From Nonomuraea longispora (GTDB lineage: Bacteria; Actinomycetota; Actinomycetes; Streptosporangiales; Streptosporangiaceae): a stretch of 51,594 nucleotides of DNA. Location of the stretch: NCBI RefSeq assembly GCF_004348345.1, contig NZ_SMJZ01000036.1, positions 1-51,594 on the forward strand. The letters are read 5' to 3'. How positions within the stretch are numbered: position 1 is the first letter of the stretch; each line of letters opens with the position of its first letter. The translations under genes and the position numbers were made by a program. Positions 1-7,687 of this stretch are shown here, one piece after another. The notes below the pieces were generated by a model. The model saw only the letters and a list, made by a program, of their open reading frames with translations. It was not told where the DNA came from and searched no databases.

Positions 1-393
1 GGGTGGTTCGGGCTGATCGGGCATGCGGGCCTCGGCCGTGGCCGATGCGGTCTCCCCGGCCTGCGCCTGCTCCCAGAGCCCCCGCCACTCGCGCCTGACC
101 TGCTCGGGGTCGCGGCCGAGTCGGTGGACCGCCAGGACCCTGACGAACTCCCACGTCGTCTCCCAGCTCGGCAGCGTGCTGCCCCGGGCGGCGGCCGCCA
201 GGGACGACTTCGAGGCCGCCGCGCCGAGGCGGGTGGCCATGTCGGCGAACGACGGGTCGCCCGCCTCCGACTTGAGCTCCCAGAGGCGGTGGGCGAGCAG
301 CGCGACGGGACCGGCGCCGGGGTCAGGCCTGATCGCCCGGCGCCCGCGCCGGGATCCTGTGCCTTCGTCCTGTGGCCCGGAGGACTCCGCCAT
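1..393 (-). CDS. Helix-turn-helix regulator-like protein, N-terminal part (runs off left edge)
   Basis: An open frame reads from an ATG at 393 to the left edge, giving 131 residues with no stop. After a basic, Pro/Gly-rich start, residues of about 25 to 100 (GAGPVALLAHRLWELKSEAG, then FADMATRLGAAASKSSLAAA, then SWETTWEFVRVL) match the divergent XRE-like helix-turn-helix module that actinomycetes often place at the front of multidomain regulators (kinase, NACHT/STAND or WD40 fusions). GGGGTGGG lies just before the ATG. A perfect 8-bp hairpin (420-439) sits in the untranslated leader. The rest of the protein lies outside the window, so its output domain is unknown. The family assignment is from pattern memory, not a search. 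Confidence 0.72.
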   Translation of the reverse strand, partial: MAESSGPQDEGTGSRRGRRAIRPDPGAGPVALLAHRLWELKSEAGDPSFADMATRLGAAASKSSLAAAARGSTLPSWETTWEFVRVLAVHRLGRDPEQVRREWRGLWEQAQAGETASATAEARMPDQPEPP

Positions 394-775
394 CCCACCC
401 CTGCTTCGGTCGAGCGCCCGTGCGGCTGGGGAGCCGCACCACGTCCAGACGGAACGAGGCTATCAAAGGTGGTCTCGTCGGAACGTTCCCCGGCGGACAG
501 GGCCCCGGCCGGGTGGATGCCACCGCGAATCCGCTCGGCCGGGGTCCAGGCGCCTCGGCGGCGAGCGCCCAGGCGATCAGGGGCGGCGCCGGGAGTGCTT
601 GCAGCGGTTGTGGAAGTGGACGGTGACGCCGCGGTGCCGTCGTCGCCGTAGGAGTAGCGGAAGCACCTGTCGTTTCGGTGCTTTCCTAGCCCACTTTTGC
701 CCGCCGTCCCGGCCGGTGCCAAGCCCTCAATGTCCGAACATTGTCCAGTGACTCTTGGACAAATGATTCCGCAGG
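394..775. other. Intergenic region with three inverted repeats
   Basis: I find no convincing gene here; frames on both strands are Arg/Pro-rich and lack a usable start. Visible structure: a hairpin GTGCGGCT/AGCCGCAC (420-427, 432-439) in the leader of the leftward HTH gene; a repeat AAGCACC/GGTGCTT (661-667, 677-683) that could fold as a terminator stem; and TTGTCCA/TGGACAA (741-747, 756-762), a perfect 7-bp inverted repeat with an 8-nt spacer that looks like a regulator site. No regulator can be assigned. Confidence 0.5.
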
Positions 776-1262
776 TCAGAGGGGAAATGGCCGGGCGTCG
801 CGCATGGCGGGGAATTCGCCGTACGGGCTGCTTTCGCGTGGCGTCAGCCGGTAAGGGACGCGTACCTCTATGGGCTCGCTGAGCGCGAGCGGGCTGAACA
901 GCAGGCCGTCGATCAGGTTGGACCGGATGTCTCCGACGACGAGCCGTTCCCTTGCGGGATCGCCCTGGGTCTGGTCGACGAGCACGGTCCAGTCCCGCCG
1001 GCCGGCGGCGGAGATGACGTGGGTGGCAAGTTCGGCGACGTAGGGGTTGTCCAGGTCGGGAACGGCCAGGGCGACCACGCCGGAGCGGCCGGTCCGCAGA
1101 TTCCTGGCCGAGAGGTTGGGCCGGTAGGACAGCTCGGTGATGGCGGCCTCGACCCGGGCCCTGGTGGCCGCGGCTGACGTGCGGATGGCCGTTGACCACG
1201 TTGGAGACGGTCTTGATCGACGCTTCGGCGCGCTCCGCGACGTCCTTGAGCCTCGCCCGCAC
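776..1262 (-). pseudogene. LacI-family regulator remnant (frameshift plus C-terminal loss)
   Basis: Translation from a GTG at 1262 gives a classic LacI head (RLKDVAERAEASIKTVSNVV, NGHPHVS) and then loses frame. One extra base near 1172-1174 must be skipped to continue as ATRARVEAAITELSYRPNLS and then GVVALAVPDLDNPYVAELAT down to SPLALSEP. After about 125 residues homology to the family ends near 885, and an unrelated tail runs to a stop at 776. LacI proteins are about 330 residues, so most of the sugar-binding domain is gone. It sits divergently from a sugar ABC operon and was presumably its repressor. The frameshift alone could be a sequencing error; the truncation could not. Confidence 0.85.
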
Positions 1263-1304
1263 TCTCCGGCCCCCTTCCACCGCCGACGACCCTCACAACC
1301 CGCT

Positions 1305-1351
1305 TTACAACGCTGTAACGACTTTCGCCGCGCCTGTTTACAACGTTAGAA
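1305..1351. promoter_or_regulatory. Paired LacI-type operators of the sugar ABC operon
   Basis: Two 14-bp imperfect palindromes with a central CG-type dyad lie upstream of the operon: TTACAACGCTGTAA (1305-1318, one mismatch between arms) and TTACAACGTTAGAA (1338-1351, two mismatches). Their centres are 33 bp apart, about three helical turns. TTTACA at 1337-1342 and TAGAAC at 1361-1366, 18 bp apart, form a candidate promoter whose -35 box lies inside the second operator. LacI/GalR proteins bind such dyads; here the adjacent lacI gene is broken. Confidence 0.65.
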
Positions 1352-1398
1352 CGAACGATGTAGAACGGGGCAACATCACATGGGCAGGAGTGATTGAC

Positions 1399-2730
1399 AT
1401 GTCCCTGGAGAGCCTGACCCGGCGGCGCGCGCTCGGCCTCGGCCTCGGCGCGATGGTGCTCGCCGGATGCGGCGGGGGCGGCGGCCCGAAGCAGGCGGCC
1501 CAGCAGTCGAGCGGACCGGCCACGGCGGCGCCCACCAGCTACACGGGGCCCGCGGTGTCCCTCGCCTTCTGGAACGGGTTCACCGGCGGCGACGGGCCGT
1601 TCATGAAGCGGCTCGTCGAGCAGTTCAACAGCGCCCACCCGAACATCAAGATCACGATGAACGTCTATCAATGGTCCGACTACTACTCGAAGGTGCCGGC
1701 GGCGGTGTCCGCCGGGCGGGGGCCCGACCTCGGCATCATGCACGTCGACAGCGTCGCCACCAACGCCGCCCGGCAGGTGGTGCTGCCGCTCGACGACGTG
1801 GCCACCTCGCTCAGCCTGACCGAGGCGGACTTCTCGCCCCCCGTCTGGCAGGCCGGCGTCTACAAGGGCGCGCGCTACTCCATCCCGCTCGACGTGCACC
1901 CGCTCGGCATGTTCTACAACAAGACCGTTCTGTCCAAGGCCGGGCTCGACCCGGACAACCCGCCCAAGACCGGCGAGGAATACCTGGCCGCGCTGGAAAC
2001 CCTGAAGAAGGCCGGTGTGCAGGGCCACTGGGCCACGCCGTTCCCCTTCACCGGGAGCATGCAGTTCGGCAGCCTGCTCCACCAGTTCGGCGGCCGGCTG
2101 TTCGCCGACGACGCCGGCGTCTCCCGCTTCGCCGAGGAGCCCGGGGTGCAGGCGCTGACCTGGCTGGTCGAGCTGGTCAACAAGGGCCACAGCCCGAAGA
2201 ACGTGGGCCAGGACGCCGACTTCATCGCCCTGCAGAACGGCAAGGCCGCCTTCAACTGGAACGGCATCTGGTCCATCAACACGCTGCGCGAGCACAAGGA
2301 CCTGGAGTGGGGCGTGGCGCCGCTGCCCCAGGTCGGCACCGAGCCCGCCGCATGGGCCGGCTCGCACCAGTTCGTGATCTTCAAGCAGCGCCGGCCCGAC
2401 CAGAACAAGCTGACCGCCGCCAAGGTGTTCATCAACTGGATCAGCGGCCACTCCATCGAGTGGGCCAAGGCCGGTCAGGTTCCCGCCCGCAAGACCATCC
2501 GCGAGAGCGCGGAGTTCAAGGAGCTGAAGGAGCAGGCGGCGATCGGCTCCCAGATCGACCACCTGTACTTCCTGCCGCCCGTGGCCGGCATCGGCGACGC
2601 CTCCGCGGTGGTCGATGAGGCCGTAAACGCGGCCGTCCTGCTGAAGAAGAGTCCCAAGGACGCCCTCACCGAGGCCGCGGCCAAGGCGGACAAGGTCCTG
2701 GAGCAGAACCGGAAGAAGTACGGCGCCTGA
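1399..2730 (+). CDS. Sugar ABC transporter substrate-binding lipoprotein (CUT1 type)
   Basis: This 443-residue protein should capture a sugar or oligosaccharide outside the membrane and deliver it to the two permeases encoded next. The N-terminus carries twin arginines (SLTRRRALGLG) and a lipobox LAGC near residue 27, so it is a lipoprotein, possibly Tat-exported. The mature part begins with the family-1 solute-binding pattern VSLAFWNGFTGGDGPFMKRL and shows the expected length. ATG 1399 is chosen because AGGAG sits 9 nt upstream; a GTG at 1390 has no spaced ribosome binding site. The stop overlaps the next start by one base. The substrate cannot be read from sequence. Confidence 0.92.
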   Translation: MSLESLTRRRALGLGLGAMVLAGCGGGGGPKQAAQQSSGPATAAPTSYTGPAVSLAFWNGFTGGDGPFMKRLVEQFNSAHPNIKITMNVYQWSDYYSKVPAAVSAGRGPDLGIMHVDSVATNAARQVVLPLDDVATSLSLTEADFSPPVWQAGVYKGARYSIPLDVHPLGMFYNKTVLSKAGLDPDNPPKTGEEYLAALETLKKAGVQGHWATPFPFTGSMQFGSLLHQFGGRLFADDAGVSRFAEEPGVQALTWLVELVNKGHSPKNVGQDADFIALQNGKAAFNWNGIWSINTLREHKDLEWGVAPLPQVGTEPAAWAGSHQFVIFKQRRPDQNKLTAAKVFINWISGHSIEWAKAGQVPARKTIRESAEFKELKEQAAIGSQIDHLYFLPPVAGIGDASAVVDEAVNAAVLLKKSPKDALTEAAAKADKVLEQNRKKYGA

Positions 2731-3644
2731 TGGTCTCGCTCACCCTGAAGGGGGCCGCGTCCCGCACGGCCACCGTCGTTCCCCGGTCGGGACGGGCCAC
2801 CCCCTACCTCTTCCTGGCCCCCTACCTGCTGCTCTTCGTCGTGTTCGTGCTGGCTCCGGCGATCTACGGGATCTGGATCAGCCTGCACGACTGGGACTAC
2901 CTGCTGGAGGCCAGGCCGTTCGTCGGTCTGGACAACTACGCCGCCCTGCTCGACCCCGCCTCGGCGGTCTACGCCGACTTCTGGATGTCGATGCGGGCCA
3001 CCGGCATCTTCACGCTGTTCAGCGTGCCGTTCCTGGTGGTGCTGCCGCTCGGGCTGGCGCTGCTGCTCCACCGGCCGTTCAGGGGCCGGACGTTCTTCCG
3101 CGGGCTGTTCTTCGCGCCGTACGTGCTCGGTGTGGCCGTGGTCAGCCTGATGTGGCGGCTGCTGCTCGACCCGAACCTGGGGCTGATCGACTGGCTGCTC
3201 GGCATCGACATCGGTTGGACGACGTCGCTGCCCTGGGCGTGGATCGCGCTGGTCGGCGTGACCGTCTGGTGGACGATCGGCTTCAACGGCGTGATCTACC
3301 TCGCCGGCATGCAGGACATCCCGCGCGACCTCTATGACGCGGCCAAGGTGGACGGAGCCGGCAAGTGGGCCGAGTTCCGCCACGTGACGCTGCCCGGCCT
3401 GCGGCCCGTCGGGTTGTTCGTGGTCACCACGACGATCCTGGCCTCGGCCAACATGTTCGGCCAGTCGTACCTGTTGACGCAGGGAGCGCCGGGCGGCGAG
3501 ACCAGGACGGCGATCTACTACATCCTCGACCAGGGCCTCAGCCAGTACAAGATGGGCAGCGCCGCCGCCATGAGCTACGTGCTGACGCTCGCCCTGATCC
3601 TGGTCAGCGTGCTCAACTTCCGCCTGTTCAGGAGGCGCTCGTGA
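2730..3644 (+). CDS. Sugar ABC transporter permease, MalF/UgpA-like
   Basis: A 304-residue inner-membrane permease with six or so hydrophobic segments, the first at about residues 29 to 50. The EAA loop that docks the ATPase is visible as DAAKVDGAGKWAEFRHVTLP near residue 205. Its ATG overlaps the stop of the binding-protein gene by one base, and its 3' end overlaps the next permease by 4 bp, so the three genes are translationally coupled. No ATPase gene is present; in actinomycetes such CUT1 operons usually share an unlinked MsiK-type ATPase, and I infer the same here. Confidence 0.93.
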   Translation: MVSLTLKGAASRTATVVPRSGRATPYLFLAPYLLLFVVFVLAPAIYGIWISLHDWDYLLEARPFVGLDNYAALLDPASAVYADFWMSMRATGIFTLFSVPFLVVLPLGLALLLHRPFRGRTFFRGLFFAPYVLGVAVVSLMWRLLLDPNLGLIDWLLGIDIGWTTSLPWAWIALVGVTVWWTIGFNGVIYLAGMQDIPRDLYDAAKVDGAGKWAEFRHVTLPGLRPVGLFVVTTTILASANMFGQSYLLTQGAPGGETRTAIYYILDQGLSQYKMGSAAAMSYVLTLALILVSVLNFRLFRRRS

Positions 3645-4450
3645 AGCGCTACACACTGCTCGCCGCGCTGGCCGTGGTGTTCGTGGCGCCACTGCTGTGG
3701 GCGCTCGGCACCTCGCTGAAGAGCCAGTCGGAGGCCACGAGGATGCCGCCGACGTTGTTCCCGACCGAACCCGTCACCAGGGCGTACGGCACGATCTTCG
3801 AGGGCACGACGCAGACCCCGGTGCTGCGCTGGTTCGCCAACAGCCTGATCGCGGCCACCCTGCACATGCTGCTCGTCCTGGCGGTCTCGTCGCTGGCCGC
3901 GTACGCGCTGGCCAGGCTGGAGTTCCGGGGCAAGCGGCTGATGTTCGTCGTCATCGTCAGCACGCTGCTGGTGCCGGGGTTCGTCTTCCTCATCCCGCAG
4001 TTCCTCATCATCGACCAACTGGGCTGGCTCGACAGCCTGACCGCGCTGATCGTGCCGGGCGCGGCAGGCGCGTTCGGGGTGTTCTTCCTGCGCCAGTTCT
4101 TCCTCGGTCTGCCTCGCGAGCTCGACGAGGCCGCGCTGGTCGAGGGGGCCAACCACTGGCAGATCTTCACCAGGATCACGCTGCCGCTGTCGAAGCCGGC
4201 GCTGGCCACGCTGGCGGTGCTGAGCTTCCTGGCCAACTGGAACGACTTCATCTGGCCGATCTTCGTGATCTTCAGCCCGGAGTACTTCACGCTCCCGCCA
4301 GGGTTGTCGATCCTCCAGGGCGCCTACACGATCGACTACCCGGTGATCATGGCTGGTGCCGTGCTGGCCGGCGTTCCGGTGCTGATCCTGTTCGCGCTGA
4401 CCCAGCGCTACGTCATCGAGGGCATCTCCCGCAGCGGGCTGAAAGGCTGA
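3641..4450 (+). CDS. Sugar ABC transporter permease, MalG/UgpE-like
   Basis: A 269-residue second permease of the heterodimer. GTG 3641 is preferred because AGGAGG lies 4 nt upstream and the protein then starts directly with a transmembrane helix (VKRYTLLAALAVVFVAPLLW). The EAA motif is ELDEAALVEGANHWQIFTRI at about residue 160, and the C-terminus has the family pattern RYVIEGISRSGLKG. It overlaps the upstream permease by 4 bp. It is the last gene of the operon; a transposase remnant begins directly after its stop. Confidence 0.93.
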   Translation: MKRYTLLAALAVVFVAPLLWALGTSLKSQSEATRMPPTLFPTEPVTRAYGTIFEGTTQTPVLRWFANSLIAATLHMLLVLAVSSLAAYALARLEFRGKRLMFVVIVSTLLVPGFVFLIPQFLIIDQLGWLDSLTALIVPGAAGAFGVFFLRQFFLGLPRELDEAALVEGANHWQIFTRITLPLSKPALATLAVLSFLANWNDFIWPIFVIFSPEYFTLPPGLSILQGAYTIDYPVIMAGAVLAGVPVLILFALTQRYVIEGISRSGLKG

Positions 4451-4530
4451 AGGATCTGCTCCATGCACTCCAGGTGGGTCCCGGTGAACACCCGATGCCG
4501 GAACTCGGTCACGAGAACCACACGGCGCGG
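4451..4530 (-). mobile_element. IS200/IS605-family TnpA transposase scrap
   Basis: The reverse strand reads RRVVLVTEFRHRVFTGTHLE and then CMEQIL, which resembles the N-terminal segment of Y1 (IS200/IS605) transposases, of the form HLVFVTKYRRRVFT..HL..ME.I. There is no start codon, no catalytic HUH or Tyr segment, and the fragment stops against the permease gene. It is a non-functional relic of about 25 residues. The identification rests on one short motif. Confidence 0.5.
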
Positions 4531-4563
4531 TCTGGGCTGGAGCAGGCCGGATGCCAGGCGCGG

Positions 4564-5145
4564 TCAGGGGTTGTCCATGCCGGGTGAGCGGGAGCTGCCC
4601 GGTGTGCCGGTGCCGTTGCCGGTGGACGTCGGCGACGGGCTCGGCGGGGCCGTGCCGGCCGACGTGGGCGACGGCGGGCTCGCGGGCGACGGCGTCAGAC
4701 GGGCGAAGTGGCCCGTACGCGGCTTGACCGGCACGGTAACCCGGAAGGGAGGCGCCCCGCGGAAGCTGAACGTCAGCGGGACCGCCCCGCCCCGGATGCC
4801 GCTGGCCGTGGCGAGAGGCTGCTCGCGCGTGCCGACGGGCTGGCCGGGAGGCAGGTTGATGGGGCCGGGCAACTGCACGGAGCCACCACCTTCGACGGTG
4901 ATCCGTTCCAGTTGCAGCTGTTTGTCGCCCGCGTTGATCAGCACGCCGTACAGGGGGAACTGCGGCGGGGGTTTGGCCGGGTCGGCGCCGCCCAGGAGGA
5001 AGGCGTTGCGCAGGCGCACACCGTTCTGCCAGTCGGCGTTGGTGCCGTCGTTCTGCGGATGCCACTGCACGGTGTCGATCCCCAGCTTCGCGCATCCGCT
5101 GGCCGCCAGCGCCAGGGCGACCATGGCAGAGACGATGGGACGCAT
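4564..5145 (-). CDS. Secreted lipoprotein of unknown function
   Basis: A 193-residue predicted lipoprotein. The start MRPIVSAMVALALAASGCAK (ATG 5145, AAGGGG about 9 nt upstream) has a signal peptide ending in the lipobox ASGC. A single beta-rich domain follows (about residues 25 to 140, with FPLYGVLINAGDKQLQLERI), which superficially recalls the fold of extracellular copper chaperones of the PCuAC type, but the Met/His copper ligands are not evident. The C-terminal 45 residues are low-complexity Pro/Ser/Thr/Gly, a likely wall-spanning or flexible tail. It is transcribed away from the MFS gene. Function unassigned. Confidence 0.75.
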   Translation of the reverse strand: MRPIVSAMVALALAASGCAKLGIDTVQWHPQNDGTNADWQNGVRLRNAFLLGGADPAKPPPQFPLYGVLINAGDKQLQLERITVEGGGSVQLPGPINLPPGQPVGTREQPLATASGIRGGAVPLTFSFRGAPPFRVTVPVKPRTGHFARLTPSPASPPSPTSAGTAPPSPSPTSTGNGTGTPGSSRSPGMDNP

Positions 5146-5174
5146 CGCACCCAACCCCTTTCGGCACCTCCGTC

Positions 5175-5242
5175 GTAGCCGGTCGCTACCCTTGACGGTC
5201 CCGCCGAACCGCCGCCGCTCCGAAACCCCTGCGTACGCGGGG
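5175..5242. promoter_or_regulatory. Palindromes between lipoprotein and MFS genes
   Basis: Two dyads lie in the divergent promoter region: GTAGC/GCTAC with a 5-nt spacer (5175-5189) and a near-perfect 17-mer CCCCTGCGTACGCGGGG (5226-5242) built on GCGTACGC. Either could be an operator for the leftward or rightward gene. No regulator is encoded nearby. Confidence 0.35.
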
Positions 5243-5325
5243 ATCGCGGGGAAAAGAGCTTGGTGACCATCGGCGATGCGTCCTGTAGCGTCGCGGGTAA
5301 CGCGGCACTACCGGAGGAGCGGTAG

Positions 5326-6648
5326 ATGGCAGAGGACCAGCGACTCGACGCGACGGATCAGCAGAAGCGACAGCAGGTGGTCCGGGCGGTGGTCGCCTCC
5401 GCCGTCGGCACCTCGATCGAATGGTACGACTTCTTCCTGTACGGCTTCGCCGCCAGCACCATCTTCGCGGAGCTGTTCTTCCCCACGAACGACCCGACGA
5501 CCGGCCTGCTGCTCGCCCTCGGCACCTACTTCGGAGGGTTCGCCGCCCGCCCGATCGGCGCGGCGATCTTCGGCCACTACGGTGACCGCATCGGCCGCAA
5601 GGCGACCCTCATCATCACGCTGATGACGATGGGCATCGCCACCGCCCTCGTCGGCCTGGTGCCCACCTACGCCCAGATCGGCATCTGGGGCGGCATTTTG
5701 CTGACGCTGCTCCGCCTGCTCCAGGGGATCAGCGTCGGCGGCGAATGGGGCGGGTCCGTGCTTCTCGCCACGGAGTGGGGCAAGACGCGCGGCGGCCGGC
5801 GCGGCTTCCTGGGCAGCTGGCCGCAGTTCGGGGTCCCGGTCGGGCTCGTGCTCGGCTATCTCGCGCTGCAGGTCTTCCAGCCGCTCGACCCCTACTGGGG
5901 CTGGCGCATCCCGTTCCTGCTCAGCATCGTGATGGCCGCGGTCGGCCTCTACATCAGGCTCGGCATCCTGGAGACGCCCGTCTTCACCAAGGTCCTGCGG
6001 GAGAACAAGGTCGAGCGCGTCCCCGTACGCCAGGTCATCGTGAAGAACTGGAGGGAGATCGCGCTGAGCGCGCTGCTGCGCACGGGCCAGCAGGCGCCGT
6101 TCTACATCTTCACCGTCTTCATCCTCACCTACGCCACCAGGACGCTCGGCTTCGAGGCGAGCGACGTCTACCTGTACGTCATCGTCGCGGGCGTCGTCTC
6201 GCTGTTCACCGTGCCGTTCTGGGGCTACATCTCCGACGTGGTCGGCCGCCGGCGGCTCTACATCATCGGCGCCGCGGCCATGGTGATCTGGTCGTTCATC
6301 TACTGGCCGCTGCTCGACACCCGGGTGCCCGCGCTGGTGTTCCTGGCCATCGTGGCGGCCGCGCCCATCCACGACATCCAGTACGGCCCCCAGGCCACGT
6401 TCATCGCCGAGAGCTTCACGGGCCGCTTACGCTACAGCGGCGCCTCGCTCGGCTACCAGCTGGCCTCGGTCACGGCGGGCGGGCCCGCTCCCCTGATCGC
6501 CGTCTGGCTGTACGCCACGTACGAGAGCTCGTTCGCCATCGCCGTCTACATGGCGATCTGCGGCCTGATCAGCGTGGCCGCCGCGTACGCGCTGAAGGAC
6601 CGTGCCCACATGGACTACGCGGTCGAGTACGACGAGGCCGGTCCCTAG
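5326..6648 (+). CDS. MFS transporter, metabolite:H+ symporter (MHS) family
   Basis: A 440-residue, 12-helix secondary transporter. The opening SAVGTSIEWYDFFLYGFAAS and the loop GHYGDRIGRKATLI (DRxGRK between helices 2 and 3) are hallmarks of the MHS branch (ProP, KgtP, ShiA relatives), which imports organic acids or osmolytes with protons. A second DxxGRR-like loop (SDVVGRRRLY) follows helix 8. GGAGGAGCGG precedes ATG 5326. The gene stands alone, with a candidate terminator after it. Substrate undetermined: carboxylates, proline/betaine and shikimate-type compounds are all possible for this family. Confidence 0.9.
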   Translation: MAEDQRLDATDQQKRQQVVRAVVASAVGTSIEWYDFFLYGFAASTIFAELFFPTNDPTTGLLLALGTYFGGFAARPIGAAIFGHYGDRIGRKATLIITLMTMGIATALVGLVPTYAQIGIWGGILLTLLRLLQGISVGGEWGGSVLLATEWGKTRGGRRGFLGSWPQFGVPVGLVLGYLALQVFQPLDPYWGWRIPFLLSIVMAAVGLYIRLGILETPVFTKVLRENKVERVPVRQVIVKNWREIALSALLRTGQQAPFYIFTVFILTYATRTLGFEASDVYLYVIVAGVVSLFTVPFWGYISDVVGRRRLYIIGAAAMVIWSFIYWPLLDTRVPALVFLAIVAAAPIHDIQYGPQATFIAESFTGRLRYSGASLGYQLASVTAGGPAPLIAVWLYATYESSFAIAVYMAICGLISVAAAYALKDRAHMDYAVEYDEAGP

Positions 6649-6681
6649 CGGCATGCTTCGACGATCCTCGAAAGGAGAGCC

Positions 6682-6719
6682 GGCCTCCCGCTCGTGCGCC
6701 TAGGGTCGGGCGGGAGGCC
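6682..6719 (+). terminator. Hairpin downstream of MFS gene
   Basis: A perfect 10-bp stem, GGCCTCCCGC (6682-6691) and GCGGGAGGCC (6710-6719), with an 18-nt loop, begins 34 nt after the MFS stop. There is no U-tract, as is common in actinomycetes. Confidence 0.5.
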
Positions 6720-6758
6720 GTACGGCTTGCCGATCGGGGGAAGGAAGCCGACATCACC

Positions 6759-6938
6759 ATGCAAGCGAGCCCCTGCGCGCGCTGTGGAGCTCCGGTCCTG
6801 GCCGACGGGAACGCGCCGGGATGGTGGGTGGACCAGTGGAACGGGCGGCACTGCGGGGGCGACCCCCGCTTCCCGCACCTGGCGCCGCGGAAGAAGCAGG
6901 GCAACGGTGTCCATCGGCTACCGCACCCACGACCGTGA
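6759..6938 (+). CDS. Small Cys-rich protein (possible zinc ribbon)
   Basis: A 59-residue frame starting at ATG 6759 reads MQASPCARCGAPVLADGNAP and continues through WWVDQWNGRHCGGDPRFPHL to a basic tail. The CxxC pair near residue 6 plus later Cys and His residues could hold one metal ion. AAGGAAG about 10 nt upstream is an acceptable ribosome binding site. It ends 13 nt before the next small gene, suggesting a two-gene transcript. I recall similar short CARCG proteins in actinomycetes, but I cannot name a family. Confidence 0.5.
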   Translation: MQASPCARCGAPVLADGNAPGWWVDQWNGRHCGGDPRFPHLAPRKKQGNGVHRLPHPRP

Positions 6939-6951
6939 CGAGGACGGCGTG

Positions 6952-7293
6952 ATGAGAGAGGTCTCCGTCGTGGCCTCGACGCACGCCGAGAACAGGGGCA
7001 CCACGGTCAAGAACACCGCGGCCCTGGCCGTCGACGCGTTCGAGATCGCGGTGATCCACCTGTGGCCCGGCAACAAGAAGCTGCAGAGCGAGGCGAAGCG
7101 AGCCCTCGCCGAGGCGCAGCGCCAGTGCAAGCCGGACCACGATCCGGAGTCGGTGCCGCTCTCGATCGGCTACACGGTAGGGTGCGGGGCCCCCATTCCC
7201 GTCGTGGTGAACAACAAGGAGGGCACGCCGGTCATGACCATCACGCAGTCGGTGGACATCTCGATCCCCTACGGCTACGGCTGGGACGACTGA
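6952..7293 (+). CDS. Hypothetical protein, 113 residues
   Basis: ATG 6952 is chosen because GAGGA lies 8 nt upstream; in-frame GTG codons at 6907 and 6949 are alternatives. The protein has a helical middle (KLQSEAKRALAEAQRQCKPD) and a C-terminal beta-like stretch ending SVDISIPYGYGWDD. There is no signal peptide or membrane segment. Its composition and third-position GC look like a real gene. I do not recognise the family. Its 3' end overlaps the convergent frameshifted gene by 19 bp. Confidence 0.55.
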   Translation: MREVSVVASTHAENRGTTVKNTAALAVDAFEIAVIHLWPGNKKLQSEAKRALAEAQRQCKPDHDPESVPLSIGYTVGCGAPIPVVVNNKEGTPVMTITQSVDISIPYGYGWDD

Positions 7294-7606
7294 CGCGCGA
7301 GGTCAGACCAGGCCGACCACCCGTTCTTGACCGTGTGGAACTCCCCGACGGGCAGCAGGCCGATGCCCAGGAAGATCAACCGAGGACGCCGACGACGACC
7401 GCCGTGCCCCCGCCGCCCTCCACCTGGCCGGTGAACGCCGAGTAGATCGAGAGGAGCCCGATCCCGCCCGCGACGGCGGCGCCGACCAGCACTGGGGCCT
7501 TGGTGTCGCTGCCGACGTCGATCACCACGGGAGGCGGTGCCGCGCCGGGCCCCTGTTGCGGTGGGTACGGGCTGGGGAACGGTGGTTGCCGGGAGCCATA
7601 GGTCAT
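7275..7606 (-). pseudogene. Small two-helix membrane protein with frameshift
   Basis: From ATG 7606 the frame gives a Pro-rich head (MTYGSRQPPFPSPYPPQQGP), a membrane helix (APVLVGAAVAGGIGLLSIYS) and GGTAVVVGVLG, then a TGA at 7376. Moving back one base at that point restores a second helix and soluble tail, LIFLGIGLLPVGEFHTVKNG and WSAWSDLARQSSQP, ending at 7275. A single missing base near 7374-7378 best explains this. Either the gene is freshly broken or the base is a sequencing error; nothing suggests a programmed slip site. Function unknown. Confidence 0.6.
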
Positions 7607-7687
7607 GGACGTGCACGTTAGTGCGGGTAGTTCCTACCTCCGCACGTTCCGTAGTTTTGCGAAGAGTCGTGGCCGCGTGCCGGTCCG

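Noticed and set aside
23..751. Rightward frame at the left edge
   Set aside because: Arg/Pro/Ser-rich with no motif; the opposite strand carries a recognisable HTH protein.
913..2562. Long leftward open frame of over 500 codons across the sugar-binding protein gene
   Set aside because: It is the antisense shadow of a GC-rich gene; the forward frame has a lipoprotein signal, family motifs and a ribosome binding site.
7371..7380. Programmed ribosomal frameshift in the small membrane-protein gene
   Set aside because: No slippery heptamer or downstream structure is visible; a plain deletion or sequencing error is simpler.
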